A stretch of DNA of 64,000 nt from Planctomycetota bacterium (GTDB lineage Bacteria > Planctomycetota > Brocadiia > SM23-32 > JAKLEA01): the NCBI GenBank assembly GCA_022711755.1, contig JAKLEA010000020.1, forward strand, positions 47,734 through 111,733. Reading direction: 5' to 3'. Within the stretch, counting starts at the first letter, position 1. The number at the start of each line of letters is the position of its first letter. Below the pieces are notes generated by a model. The model was not told where the DNA came from, ran no database searches, and worked only from the letters and a program-made list of their open reading frames with translations. A program made the translations under genes and the position numbers. Below are positions 43,874-52,691 of the stretch, piece by piece.

Positions 43874-44980
43874 ATGGCGTCTGAAACGGGTGAAAAAATC
43901 AGAGTAGTCGTGCTGTTTTCGGGCGGGCTGGACAGTAGTCTGGCCGTCAGGCTCATGCAGAATCAGGGGCTTGACGTGACGGCGCTGACCTGTATCAACG
44001 CCTTTTCTCCGGAGCTTAAGCAAAGGCGCGGCTCCGGGGCCAGGCGAATGGCGCGGCAACTCGGCGTCCCGCTCATCATGCACGAGTTCACGGATCAGCT
44101 CATCAAGCTCGTCGAAAATCCGCCGCACGGCTACGGCAGCAACATGAATCCATGTGTTGACTGCCATTGCCACATGCTGAAATATGTGGCGGGCCTGATT
44201 GCGGAGGGGAAATACCACTTCGTGGCAACGGGTGAAGTTCTGGGTCAGCGTCCGATGAGCCAGCGCAAGCCCGTGATGATGCACATTGACAAGGAAGCCG
44301 GGCTGGGGCGCATGGTACTGCGCCCGCTGAGCGCCAAGTGCATGCCGATCACCATCCCTGAGGAAAAGGGATGGGTGGACAGGGAGAAGCTGAAGGATTT
44401 CAACGGGCGCAGCCGCAAGCCGCAGATGCAGCTTGCGAAGGAATTCGGATTCCGGGAATACCAGACGCCGGCGGGCGGCTGCCTACTTACCGATCCACAG
44501 TTTGCCTTCCGCGTCAAGGACCTGAAAGAGCATGAGGGCCTGACCGAGGCGGACGTCGAAATCATGAAGGTCGGCAGGTACTTCCGGCTTTCGGACTCGG
44601 CGCGGATAATCGTAGGGCGGAATCAGGCGGACAACCAGGCGCTTCAGGTCATGTCGCTGCCCGGCGACGTTCGGTTGCGGGCGGCGTCGGCGCCGGGCCC
44701 CACGGCCGTTCTGCGCGTCCCCGCGGATGAAGATTCGCAGACCACCATCGCAGCCATGATGACGGCGCAGCCTTGCCCGGAGCTGCTGACGCTTGCGGCG
44801 GAACTGGTGGCCGCGCATTGCCCCAAGCTGGAGTCGGACCCGACTGCCGGCATACGGCTTCAGCGCGGGGATGCCGTGCGGACGGTTGACGTGAAGGTTC
44901 GCCAGCGATCGGACTTTGCAGCGATGAGGATCGAACTGGCGGACAAACCCGACCAGAAGAAGGGCGGACGGGCGGAATAG
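43874..44980 (+). CDS. PP-loop ATPase of the MnmA/ThiI-like group, substrate unassigned
   Basis: 368 residues. The ATP-pyrophosphatase loop SGGLDS is at 16-21. Conserved-looking cysteines follow: NPCVDCHC (94, 97, 99), AKC (156) and GGCLLTD (203). tRNA-thiolating PP-loop enzymes use the loop to adenylate a base and cysteines to carry sulfur. There is no THUMP domain (as in ThiI) and no MnmA-type C-terminal barrel. The last ~100 residues form an unfamiliar domain. Probable sulfur or nucleotide modification of tRNA; its position directly after tRNA-Arg fits but does not prove this. The ATG at 43874 follows GGGAG; upstream in-frame starts lie in the tRNA and terminators. Confidence 0.8.
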   Translation: MASETGEKIRVVVLFSGGLDSSLAVRLMQNQGLDVTALTCINAFSPELKQRRGSGARRMARQLGVPLIMHEFTDQLIKLVENPPHGYGSNMNPCVDCHCHMLKYVAGLIAEGKYHFVATGEVLGQRPMSQRKPVMMHIDKEAGLGRMVLRPLSAKCMPITIPEEKGWVDREKLKDFNGRSRKPQMQLAKEFGFREYQTPAGGCLLTDPQFAFRVKDLKEHEGLTEADVEIMKVGRYFRLSDSARIIVGRNQADNQALQVMSLPGDVRLRAASAPGPTAVLRVPADEDSQTTIAAMMTAQPCPELLTLAAELVAAHCPKLESDPTAGIRLQRGDAVRTVDVKVRQRSDFAAMRIELADKPDQKKGGRAE

Positions 44981-45022
44981 GGAGATGGCGCGATCCTGCG
45001 GCGAGGGCATCCGCGTTGCCGG

Positions 45023-45052
45023 TTGATTCCGGCGGATGAGCGGAAGTATCAT
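45023..45052 (+). promoter_or_regulatory. Promoter candidate for the sugar-catabolism cluster
   Basis: TTGATT, 18-nt spacer, TATCAT. Transcription near 45059 would yield a ~47-nt leader to the GTG at 45106. Confidence 0.45.
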
Positions 45053-45105
45053 TGTCCGGAAGCTTGCGGTTTTACAGCATCAAGACACCCTGAAGAAAGA
45101 GCAAC

Positions 45106-46017
45106 GTGAAAGCCTACCTTGGAATCAACACCGGCTTCGCGCTGAACAGGTTCCCGCAGCCGGAAAGCTGGTGTCGCATCATCGGCGAGGAACTTGGCCT
45201 GAGGCGCGTCCAGTTGACGGCGGACGTGTTCGGGGCGCACCATTCCGAAGAACTGCAGGAGGAAACCCTCCGGCGCATTCAGACCGAGGCGGAACGATAC
45301 GGCCTCTGGGTTCACACGACCTTCACCGGCGCGTTCACGCGCGTGAATCACCTGATGCATCCGGACGAGGGCGTCAGGCTCTATTGGTTCGAGTGGTTGA
45401 AACGGTTCTTCAGCGCGAGCGCCCGGCTGGGCGCGGTCGGCGCGGGAAGCCACGCGGGGATACTGGCGTCCGACGACGAAGGCGACGAAGAGACGCGGGC
45501 GCGCCGCGTGGCGGACGCCGCGCGGCTCTGGCAGGACCTGTGCGACTACGCGTCGGGCCTGGGCATGGAGTTTCTTATGTTCGAGCCGATGTCCATCCCG
45601 CGCGAGCTTGGGGAAACGATAGAGAAGGCGCGGGGGTTCCGCTCGCTCGTTCAAAACGGGACTGCGCTGCCGTTCCTATACTGCCTGGACGTTGACCACG
45701 GCGACTTGGCAAGCCCCGATCCCCGCGACACCGATCCATACGCATGGCTGGTCGAGCTGGGCGCGGCTTCCCCGGTCGTCCACATCAAGCAAAGCCTGCT
45801 GGATAAGGGCGGGCATCACCCCTTCACGTCGGAATACAACCGGCGGGGCAAGATCACGCCCGAGCGCGTTCTTGACGCGCTTGAGCGATCCGGAGCTAAG
45901 GAAGTCACGCTGCTGCTGGAAATCTCCCATCGCGAGAGGATGCCATACGACGGAATGGTACTGAAGGACCTGAAGGAATCTGTGGAATACTGGCGTCCGC
46001 ATGTTTCCGCCGGTTGA
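45106..46017 (+). CDS. TIM-barrel sugar isomerase/epimerase-family protein
   Basis: 303 residues. Xylose-isomerase-like TIM barrel with candidate metal ligands Glu in LMFEPMSIPRE, Asp/His in CLDVDHGD, His in VVHIKQSLLDKGGHHPF and Glu in LLLEISHRERMPYDG. This pattern resembles the isomerases of tetritol and ribulose-type pathways (for example tetrulose-phosphate isomerases), but the substrate cannot be fixed by eye. GTG start with AGAGCAACG ahead. First gene of a four-gene same-strand run with two zinc dehydrogenases and an Rpe homologue, pointing to sugar alcohol or sugar-phosphate catabolism. Confidence 0.8.
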   Translation: MKAYLGINTGFALNRFPQPESWCRIIGEELGLRRVQLTADVFGAHHSEELQEETLRRIQTEAERYGLWVHTTFTGAFTRVNHLMHPDEGVRLYWFEWLKRFFSASARLGAVGAGSHAGILASDDEGDEETRARRVADAARLWQDLCDYASGLGMEFLMFEPMSIPRELGETIEKARGFRSLVQNGTALPFLYCLDVDHGDLASPDPRDTDPYAWLVELGAASPVVHIKQSLLDKGGHHPFTSEYNRRGKITPERVLDALERSGAKEVTLLLEISHRERMPYDGMVLKDLKESVEYWRPHVSAG

Positions 46018-46040
46018 GAATTTGAGGGCCAAGAGCGCAG

Positions 46041-47102
46041 GTGAATACACCGGAAAAGATGAAGGCGCTGGTTCTGCATGGCCTGGGCGACATCCGGCTT
46101 GAGGAGCGCGTTGTCCCCCGCCCCGGCTCCGGAGAAGCGCTCGTTAAGGTGGCCGCCGCCGGAGTCTGCGGATCGGACATTCCGAGGGTATTCACGACCG
46201 GGGCGCACAGGCATCCGATCATTCCGGGCCACGAGTTCTCCGGAAGCGTCGTCGAGGTCGGGCATGGCGTTGACGCCGCCATTCTGGGGCTTCGCGCAGC
46301 CGTTGCGCCGCTGATCCCTTGCCGCAAATGCCGGTACTGCGAGGTTGGCCGCTTCGCGCTGTGCGATGATTACGACTATCTCGGCTCGCGCCGCGACGGC
46401 GGTTTTGCGGAATACTGCGCGGCCCCGGCGCAGAATCTTGTCCCGATTCCGGCGGGAGTTTCGATGGAAGCAGCAGCGATGGTCGAGCCTTCGGGGGTGG
46501 CGCTGCACGGATTGCGGCTGATTCGCGTTGAGCCGGGCGATTTTGTCGCGATCTTCGGCGCGGGGCCGGTCGGCTGCATGATCGCGCAGTTCGCCGCGAG
46601 CATGGGAGCGGACCGGATCGCCGTCATAGACGTTGAGGATGGCAGGCTCTCCAGCGCCGCAGGCATGGCGAAATGCGAAACGATCAACCCGCGCAGGAGC
46701 GATCCGATTGCGGCTTTGCGCGGGATGACGGACGGGCAGGGTGTGGACGTGGCAGTTGAGGCGGCCGGCGTTCCGGCGACGCTTGTCGCGTCAATCGAAT
46801 GCGTCCGGAAACTGGGGCGCGTTCTGCTTCTCGGAAATCCGGCATCGGACGCGACGCTCCCCAAAGCGACGATCAGCCGCATTCTTCGCGGGGAGATCGA
46901 AATTCGCGGGACGTGGAACGCCGACTTCAACCGCATCCCGCATCATGACTGGGCGACAGTTCTTGACGCCTTCGTGCGGGGCGCGGTCAACCCCGATCCG
47001 GCGATAACGCATCGCGTCGGGATCGAGAACGGGGTTTCAGCGCTGCTGATGATGAGAGACAGAACGGAATTCCACCAGAAGGTCATGATCTGCTTTTCGT
47101 GA
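46041..47102 (+). CDS. Zinc-dependent polyol (phosphate) dehydrogenase, GatD-like
   Basis: 353 residues of the medium-chain dehydrogenase family. Catalytic zinc site: GVCGSD and GHEFSG. Structural zinc: C-x2-C-x2-C-x7-C in CRKCRYCEVGRFALC. Rossmann glycine motif GAGPVGCM. The sequence resembles galactitol-1-phosphate 5-dehydrogenase and sorbitol dehydrogenases, which oxidise a polyol hydroxyl with NAD+. Start uncertain: GTG at 46041, or ATG at 46059 preceded by GGAAAAG. Followed 26 nt later by a second member of the same family. Confidence 0.88.
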   Translation: MNTPEKMKALVLHGLGDIRLEERVVPRPGSGEALVKVAAAGVCGSDIPRVFTTGAHRHPIIPGHEFSGSVVEVGHGVDAAILGLRAAVAPLIPCRKCRYCEVGRFALCDDYDYLGSRRDGGFAEYCAAPAQNLVPIPAGVSMEAAAMVEPSGVALHGLRLIRVEPGDFVAIFGAGPVGCMIAQFAASMGADRIAVIDVEDGRLSSAAGMAKCETINPRRSDPIAALRGMTDGQGVDVAVEAAGVPATLVASIECVRKLGRVLLLGNPASDATLPKATISRILRGEIEIRGTWNADFNRIPHHDWATVLDAFVRGAVNPDPAITHRVGIENGVSALLMMRDRTEFHQKVMICFS

Positions 47103-47128
47103 CGCGCATGTGAAACGGGAGACACCGG

Positions 47129-48169
47129 ATGAAAGCCGCCGTGATGGAAGGCATCGGCAAGATGAGCGTTCGGGAGGTTCCGACGCCGGATTTGACCTCC
47201 GACCGGGACATTCTGCTACGCGTGAAGGCGTGCGCGGTCTGCGGCTCGGACCTCAGGATTCTGGCGCACGGCAATCCGAGGGTGAAGCCGCCGCAGGTCT
47301 GCGGGCATGAGATCGCCGGCGAGGTCGTCGCCGCCGGCGCGGCGATCACAAATTTCAAGGTAGGCGACCGCGTGGCCGTCGGGGCGGACGTTCCGTGCGG
47401 CGAGTGCGACTTCTGCCGCAACGGACTGGGCAACAACTGCAAGATAAACTACGCGATCGGCTACCAGTTCCCCGGTGGATTTGCGGAATATATCCTCCTG
47501 AACGAGACGACCACGCGCTTCGGCCCCGTCCACGTGATTCCCGAAAGGCTCGAATTCGAGGAGGCCGCGCTGGCCGAGCCGCTTGGTTGCTGCATACACG
47601 GCCTGGAAATGTGCGATGTGCGAATCGGCGACACTGTTTTGATTTTCGGCCCCGGCCCAATCGGCTGCATGCTGGTCAAGCTCGCCCGACTGTTTGGCGC
47701 GGGCAAAGTGATCCTGGCCGGGCGCGGCAACGCGCGCATAAGCATGGCCAAGGACTTCGGGGCGGACCACATCGTTTCCGTCCTCGAAAAGGACCCCGTC
47801 AAAACGATCATGGACCTCACGGGCGGGCGCGGGGCGGATGCCGTGTTGACGGCGTGCTCGTCTCCCGACGCGCAGGAGCAGGCGCTCCAGGTAGCGGCCC
47901 AGCGCGGGCGCGTCAACTTCTTCGGCGGCCTTCCGGCGGGAAGCCGGAAGCTGACCGTGGACAGCAATCTGATACACTACCGGGAGTGCAGCGTCTTCGG
48001 CTCCCACGGCAGCGTGCCGCGGCATCACAAGGCGGCGCTGGCGCTTCTTGGCTCCGGCACGATCAGCGGGAAAAGCTTCATCAGCCACCGCTTCCCGCTG
48101 GACGGCATTGAGGAGGCGTTCCGGACCGTGCGCGAGCGCGAGGGCATGAAGGCGATCATCGTCCCATGA
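47129..48169 (+). CDS. Zinc-dependent alcohol/polyol dehydrogenase
   Basis: 346 residues. Catalytic zinc ligands in CAVCGSD and GHEIAGEV; structural zinc cysteines in CGECDFCRNGLGNNC; Rossmann motif GPGPIGCM. Related to sorbitol/threonine dehydrogenase-like enzymes. Clearly diverged from the upstream dehydrogenase, so the two probably act on successive or different substrates. Its stop overlaps the rpe-like ATG by 4 nt, showing translational coupling. Confidence 0.88.
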   Translation: MKAAVMEGIGKMSVREVPTPDLTSDRDILLRVKACAVCGSDLRILAHGNPRVKPPQVCGHEIAGEVVAAGAAITNFKVGDRVAVGADVPCGECDFCRNGLGNNCKINYAIGYQFPGGFAEYILLNETTTRFGPVHVIPERLEFEEAALAEPLGCCIHGLEMCDVRIGDTVLIFGPGPIGCMLVKLARLFGAGKVILAGRGNARISMAKDFGADHIVSVLEKDPVKTIMDLTGGRGADAVLTACSSPDAQEQALQVAAQRGRVNFFGGLPAGSRKLTVDSNLIHYRECSVFGSHGSVPRHHKAALALLGSGTISGKSFISHRFPLDGIEEAFRTVREREGMKAIIVP

Positions 48170-48858
48170 ACAATGCGCAGGACAGCAAAGCCGGACTGAG
48201 AATCTTTCCGTCGCTGATGTGCTTCGACTGGACGCGCGTCGGAGCGACGCTCCGCGAGGTCGAGAAGGCCGGGGCGGACGGCATCCACTGCGACATCATG
48301 GACGGCAGCTTCGTCCCGAATTTCACCCTCGGCACGGACATCGTCAGAACGGTGCGGAAGCATACCGACCTGCCCATTGACTGCCACCTGATGTGCTGGC
48401 GTCCGGAACAGCATATTGAATCGTTCAGGAAGGCCGGCGCGGACATCATCTCCATCCACGCGGAGGCGACCGTCCACCTTCAGCGCGTTCTTGACGCGAT
48501 CCGCAAAATCGGCGCGTCGCCTGCCGTCGCGTTCAATCCGCATACGCCGCTTGACTGCCTGCGTTACGTGGCCGACGACGTTGACATGGTCATGCTCATG
48601 ATGGTGAATCCCGGTTTCGCCGGGCAGAAGCTGATCCCCGCCGCCCTTCCCAGGATATCGGAGTGCGCGGAAATCCTGCGCGGGGCGGGGCGGGGCGACG
48701 TCGCCATTCAGGTTGACGGAAGCGTGAGCTTCGAGAAGGCGCCGGAGATGGTCGGGCTGGGGGCAAGCGTGCTGGTGGCCGGCACGTCGAGTGTTTTAGC
48801 GCCTGATATGACACCGCGCAAGGGGATATTGAAATTGCGGAAGCTCTGCGGCGGATAA
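48166..48858 (+). CDS. rpe: Ribulose-phosphate 3-epimerase family protein
   Basis: 230 residues. TIM barrel with the Rpe metal ligands: His41 and Asp43 in IHCDIMDG, His74 in DCHLM and Asp184 in IQVDGSV. MMVNPGFAGQ is the typical phosphate-adjacent loop. It epimerises D-ribulose-5-P and D-xylulose-5-P, or a related ketose phosphate. Small departures from housekeeping Rpe (PSLMCFDW where PS[IL]L[SA]AD is usual) leave room for another ketose phosphate, such as allulose 6-phosphate. The dehydrogenase context favours a catabolic rather than purely housekeeping role. Confidence 0.85.
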   Translation: MNNAQDSKAGLRIFPSLMCFDWTRVGATLREVEKAGADGIHCDIMDGSFVPNFTLGTDIVRTVRKHTDLPIDCHLMCWRPEQHIESFRKAGADIISIHAEATVHLQRVLDAIRKIGASPAVAFNPHTPLDCLRYVADDVDMVMLMMVNPGFAGQKLIPAALPRISECAEILRGAGRGDVAIQVDGSVSFEKAPEMVGLGASVLVAGTSSVLAPDMTPRKGILKLRKLCGG

Positions 48859-48874
48859 ACGCCTCGGAAATCAA

Positions 48875-50878
48875 CTACAACGGCAGCAGTATCACCCTCT
48901 GCGGCTCCTTGCCCAGCCAGAACATGACGGCCGTTGCGAACATCCATATCCCGCCCATAAGACACTCGCCGAGTATCACTCCATAGATAAGCGGTTTGAG
49001 CCTGTAGTAGACGGACGATCCTCCGTACCGCATGACGACGAGCTTCAGGAACCATCCCAGGAAGACCGACGGCCACATGACCTTGCCCGGGTATGTCGTG
49101 GCCATGATGAAGCCCATCGGGTGAAACGGCCACCACGTCAGGCGCGAGCGCATGAGGCTCAGTAATCCAACGAAGGCGGCCCCTCCCGCGAAATGAAAGG
49201 CGTTGCGGGCTACGGGCGGCGACTGCCTGGCGTCGCTGGCGACCGAGCCGATGAACTGATCGAAAGCCATCGCCATGCCCCACGGATCGTGGCGCAGCGG
49301 CCCCCAGTAGTAGTCTATGCCCAGATGGACCATCGCTCCCAGGAAGACCGAGACGAGAATGCTTGCGATAATCGCGCCGGCGAAGCGTCCACGCTGTATG
49401 CGCCCGGACGCCTCGGCCATCCGGCTGCCGTTGAGGAGATAGGGCAGCAGGCACTCGCGAAGATCATGGCCGACAATGAGCGTAACGAGCGCGATGACCA
49501 TCGCTGGGGCGACGCCGACGGTCCTGATGCCGATCAGGGACAGCACGCCGTGGATCAGCCACCACCTCGGCTGGATAAACATCATACCCGCCTCGGCCAC
49601 GGCCCTGCCCAGCACGACGTTCATCACCATCATCAGCCCTATGAGGAAGAGCGACCAGACCGGCCCCATGCGGAAATGCCAGAGCCAGAGCCAGCATATC
49701 AGGCAGCAGGCCAACAGGCCCGCGAAGGCGATCCCCTGCTCCCGCGATTCGTCCCCGGAAACGCCCCTTAGAATGCGGATCGCCGAACGCCCCGCGCGCA
49801 GGAAGTGATTCCGCCCTACGTACATGAGCATGCCCATGAGCATCACGTATCCGCCCATCTCCTGGGCGACGTGGGCCTCGATCGGGACCTTGACCCCGGC
49901 CAGCAGCAGAAGGCCGTCGCTGACAGCCACGGCGACGAAGAAGAACCAGAGGCTGAAGGCGATGTCGGTCGGGATGATCATCGCGATTGCGGCTGCGGAG
50001 AGATACAGGCGGCCGTTGTAGAGCGCCCAGTCCATCGCGTTCCAGGGAAACTCCTGAAATATTCCCAGTAGCCACCAGTCGAGCTTCACCGCCGGGACCG
50101 ATGGATAATAAAGTTTCAGCCCGAACAGAGTGAAAAGGACGACGGGCAGGCTCATGCCCAGCCATGTGAGCCTGTTTCTGAAGAATTCATTGAAGCACAG
50201 GCCCGGTTCAGGTTCTTTGACAAGCTCCAGCGTGAACTGCGCCAGGGGGAAGGTCAGGCTTTCGTTATGAATCCACTGGTCCCGCGCGATAGCGCAGACG
50301 CACACGAACGCGAGGAAAAGCGGGACGAGGAAAAGCGCCCAGACAGACATGGCCCGCGCCCATGGAAGCCAGTATTCGCTTTGCAGGAAGAAGTTGACCT
50401 TCCCGCGCATGAAATCATCAACAAGTTTCGAGTTCGGATCGGTTGTGGGAAACAGACGCGGGTCAAGCCGTGCCATCACTTCCGCCCACGCCGGCTTGGA
50501 GGAATCGGCGATGTAGAAGGGCATCGCCAGCGTGTTGGCCCAGTAGCGGTGCAGCCCGGACGACGGGAATGCCGCAGAAGCCAGCATCATCGAGAGGATG
50601 ACGATCAATTCCGACGGGCTGAAATGCGCCCCTTCCGCCAGGCGCTTCAGCAGGGAGTTCACGAAAAGAACAAGCAGCGTGATGATGAAGATTACGCCGA
50701 TTGGAAGGTGATTGCCGACGAAGAACGTATTGCCGAGGACGTAGTCGTTATAGGGCGTATATGCCGTCACAAAGATAACACAGAGGATGCCGATGATGAA
50801 GGAGCGGAGAGTGACGCCAGAATGTCTGCTTGTTTGCTTTTCGTCAATAGCCTCAAGAGAGTGAGTCTTCATCCCCAT
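48875..50878 (-). CDS. Large polytopic membrane protein (DUF6785-like)
   Basis: 667 residues with about 14 hydrophobic segments spread along the whole length. Conserved-looking pieces include HFSPSELIVILSMML, LHRYWANTLAMPFYI, NESLTFPLAQFTLELV and a GRAVAEAGMMFIQPRWW loop. I recognise it as the DUF6784/6785-type membrane protein found in PVC-like genomes, whose topology recalls oligopeptide (OPT) transporters. The substrate is unknown. Start ATG at 50878, or 50872 two codons later. It converges with rpe and follows a non-coding gap from the TAT oxidoreductase gene on the same strand. Confidence 0.75.
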   Translation of the reverse strand: MGMKTHSLEAIDEKQTSRHSGVTLRSFIIGILCVIFVTAYTPYNDYVLGNTFFVGNHLPIGVIFIITLLVLFVNSLLKRLAEGAHFSPSELIVILSMMLASAAFPSSGLHRYWANTLAMPFYIADSSKPAWAEVMARLDPRLFPTTDPNSKLVDDFMRGKVNFFLQSEYWLPWARAMSVWALFLVPLFLAFVCVCAIARDQWIHNESLTFPLAQFTLELVKEPEPGLCFNEFFRNRLTWLGMSLPVVLFTLFGLKLYYPSVPAVKLDWWLLGIFQEFPWNAMDWALYNGRLYLSAAAIAMIIPTDIAFSLWFFFVAVAVSDGLLLLAGVKVPIEAHVAQEMGGYVMLMGMLMYVGRNHFLRAGRSAIRILRGVSGDESREQGIAFAGLLACCLICWLWLWHFRMGPVWSLFLIGLMMVMNVVLGRAVAEAGMMFIQPRWWLIHGVLSLIGIRTVGVAPAMVIALVTLIVGHDLRECLLPYLLNGSRMAEASGRIQRGRFAGAIIASILVSVFLGAMVHLGIDYYWGPLRHDPWGMAMAFDQFIGSVASDARQSPPVARNAFHFAGGAAFVGLLSLMRSRLTWWPFHPMGFIMATTYPGKVMWPSVFLGWFLKLVVMRYGGSSVYYRLKPLIYGVILGECLMGGIWMFATAVMFWLGKEPQRVILLPL

Positions 50879-51302
50879 GGCCGGATCATCGGTTCAGGTG
50901 TCGGCAACCTCCAAAATCGAGAGAACGCAGTATCCCACGACGGGGCCGCCGCGTCAACGTCGGTATAACCGTAACAAATGTTTGATGCCAATTACTTGCG
51001 ATTGTTCAGCAATGCGGTTGCCTGGTCTGCGCTGCCGGAACCGAACGCATATGCGCTGTTTGGAGTTCCGGAAGCGTCATATGTAACTACCCCAGTCGTT
51101 GGGCGCCAATATTCTGTCCAGGCTCCGGTCCCTTGGCCCATGCCCAGCGCATATCGCCTATCACCGTCTCGCACCTCACGCCAACCTCGGCCCGAATCAG
51201 AAAGGCAGAAAGAGATATATGGCGCTCCTGGAATTCGGAGAACGGAAACGGACCTTATATCACGTCTTGAGGTCAATTCCCGTTCTTCCGGCAGTCCGTG
51301 GC
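50879..51302. other. Gap with an open frame, possible gene remnant
   Basis: 424 bases between same-strand genes, with more AT and different composition from neighbours. On the minus strand a frame stays open to a stop at 50992 (track to 51402) and reads Gly/Tyr/Ser-rich (GDRRYALGMGQGTG, YWRPTTGVVTYD). This looks protein-like, but there is no ribosome-binding site or convincing start outside the upstream gene. It may be the 3' end of a decayed gene. No terminator or RNA was recognised. Confidence 0.35.
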
Positions 51303-52691
51303 TCAGGCAACGACAATGTCCTCCCATCCCTTGCGGTATTCCTTCGTCAGGAACTGGTTGGCTTCCGGGACGTTGGTTATCTTCATGTTTTCCGCGTCCC
51401 ATTCAATCTTGCGCTGGACCTTCAGCGCCACGTTGCCCAGCAGGACGGATTCCGTGACCAGCGCCGCGAAATCGAAGTTCGCTCCGGCAGGCTCCCCGCC
51501 CTTGCATGCCTCAATGAATTCTTTGAAGTGGCCGATCGAGCGAGGAATCGTCTCCGCAGGCTTCGGGAACTCCCTGTGCTTCGTTTCCGGAATGATGCGG
51601 CTGTCGAGAATCTTGCCCCCGTCGCCGACGTAGAGCGTCCCGCCGCTGCCCAGTGAGCGGTCTTTCTCAAGCTCAGGAGGTCTCGGCGGAACCAGCATCC
51701 CGTCATACCAGGTCAGCGTCGTCGCCGGGTAATTCTCCGAGCGGGCCGGATACTCGTATCGGATCATCGAAACCAGCGGATATGTCTCCGCATGAAGTTC
51801 GGTCGTGAAAGGCTCAACGCTGGTCGGGTGTCCAAGGTTCATGATCTTGAAAATCGGGTGGAAGGTATGGCAGCCGATGTCCCCCAGCGCCCCGGTTCCG
51901 AAGTCGTACCATCCGCGCCACCTGAAGGGATGATAGGCCGCGTGGTACGGGCGTTCCGGCGCGACTCCCAGGAAAAGGTCCCACGCCAGCCCGGCCGGCA
52001 GCTTCATTTCCTCCTTTGGACGCTCCACCGCCTGCGGCCACGGGCAGCCCCCGCGCGGCCTGTCGCACCAGTTATGAACCTCGCGCACCTTCCCGATCGC
52101 CCCCGCTGCGATGTATTCCGTCACGGCGCGGATATACTCCGCCGCCTGCCCCTCGTTGCCCATCTGGGTGGCGACCCCGTTCTCCTTCGCCACTCGCGCC
52201 ATCAACCGCGCCTCATGCACTGTGTGCGTGAGAGGTTTCTGGCAGTAGCAGTGCTTGCCCATCTTCATGGCCATAATCGCCGCAGGCGCGTGCATGTGGT
52301 CCGGAATGGTCACGATCACGGCGTCAATGTCCTTGTCCTCCTTGGTCAGCATATCTCTGAAATCGCGGTAACGATTGGCCTTGGGATGGGCGATGAACAT
52401 CGGCGCGGCATTCATCCAGTCCACGTCGCAGATGGCCACGATGTTGCATTTTTCGTTGGAAAAGCTTGTGATGTCGCCGGCCGCCTTCCCGCCGCCGCCT
52501 ATTGACGCCACATTCAGGCGCTCGCTGGGCGGCGTCTTGCCTGCCCCGCCCAGAACGTGCGGCTGAACGACCGTGATGGTCTCCCTGCTTGCGCAGCCTG
52601 CCGCAAGACCGGCGGCGGCAACGGCCGTCCTGCCCAGAAATTGGCGACGCGACATGCCGGCCTGCCTGGAGGAATGCCTTCCGCTCTTCAT
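51303..52691 (-). CDS. TAT-exported Gfo/Idh/MocA-family oxidoreductase
   Basis: 462 residues. Twin-arginine signal SRRQFLGRTAVAAAGLAAGC, with Cys placed like a lipobox, so probably exported folded with its cofactor and possibly lipid-anchored. Then a Rossmann domain (NVASIGGGGKAAGDI), the HYCQKPLTHTV version of the EKP motif and a large C-terminal domain with GALGDIGCHTFHP. Periplasmic members are expanded in PVC-like bacteria and are thought to act on sugars; NAD(P) would be tightly held. The ATG at 52691 has GAGGAG 8 nt upstream. Confidence 0.92.
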   Translation of the reverse strand: MKSGRHSSRQAGMSRRQFLGRTAVAAAGLAAGCASRETITVVQPHVLGGAGKTPPSERLNVASIGGGGKAAGDITSFSNEKCNIVAICDVDWMNAAPMFIAHPKANRYRDFRDMLTKEDKDIDAVIVTIPDHMHAPAAIMAMKMGKHCYCQKPLTHTVHEARLMARVAKENGVATQMGNEGQAAEYIRAVTEYIAAGAIGKVREVHNWCDRPRGGCPWPQAVERPKEEMKLPAGLAWDLFLGVAPERPYHAAYHPFRWRGWYDFGTGALGDIGCHTFHPIFKIMNLGHPTSVEPFTTELHAETYPLVSMIRYEYPARSENYPATTLTWYDGMLVPPRPPELEKDRSLGSGGTLYVGDGGKILDSRIIPETKHREFPKPAETIPRSIGHFKEFIEACKGGEPAGANFDFAALVTESVLLGNVALKVQRKIEWDAENMKITNVPEANQFLTKEYRKGWEDIVVA

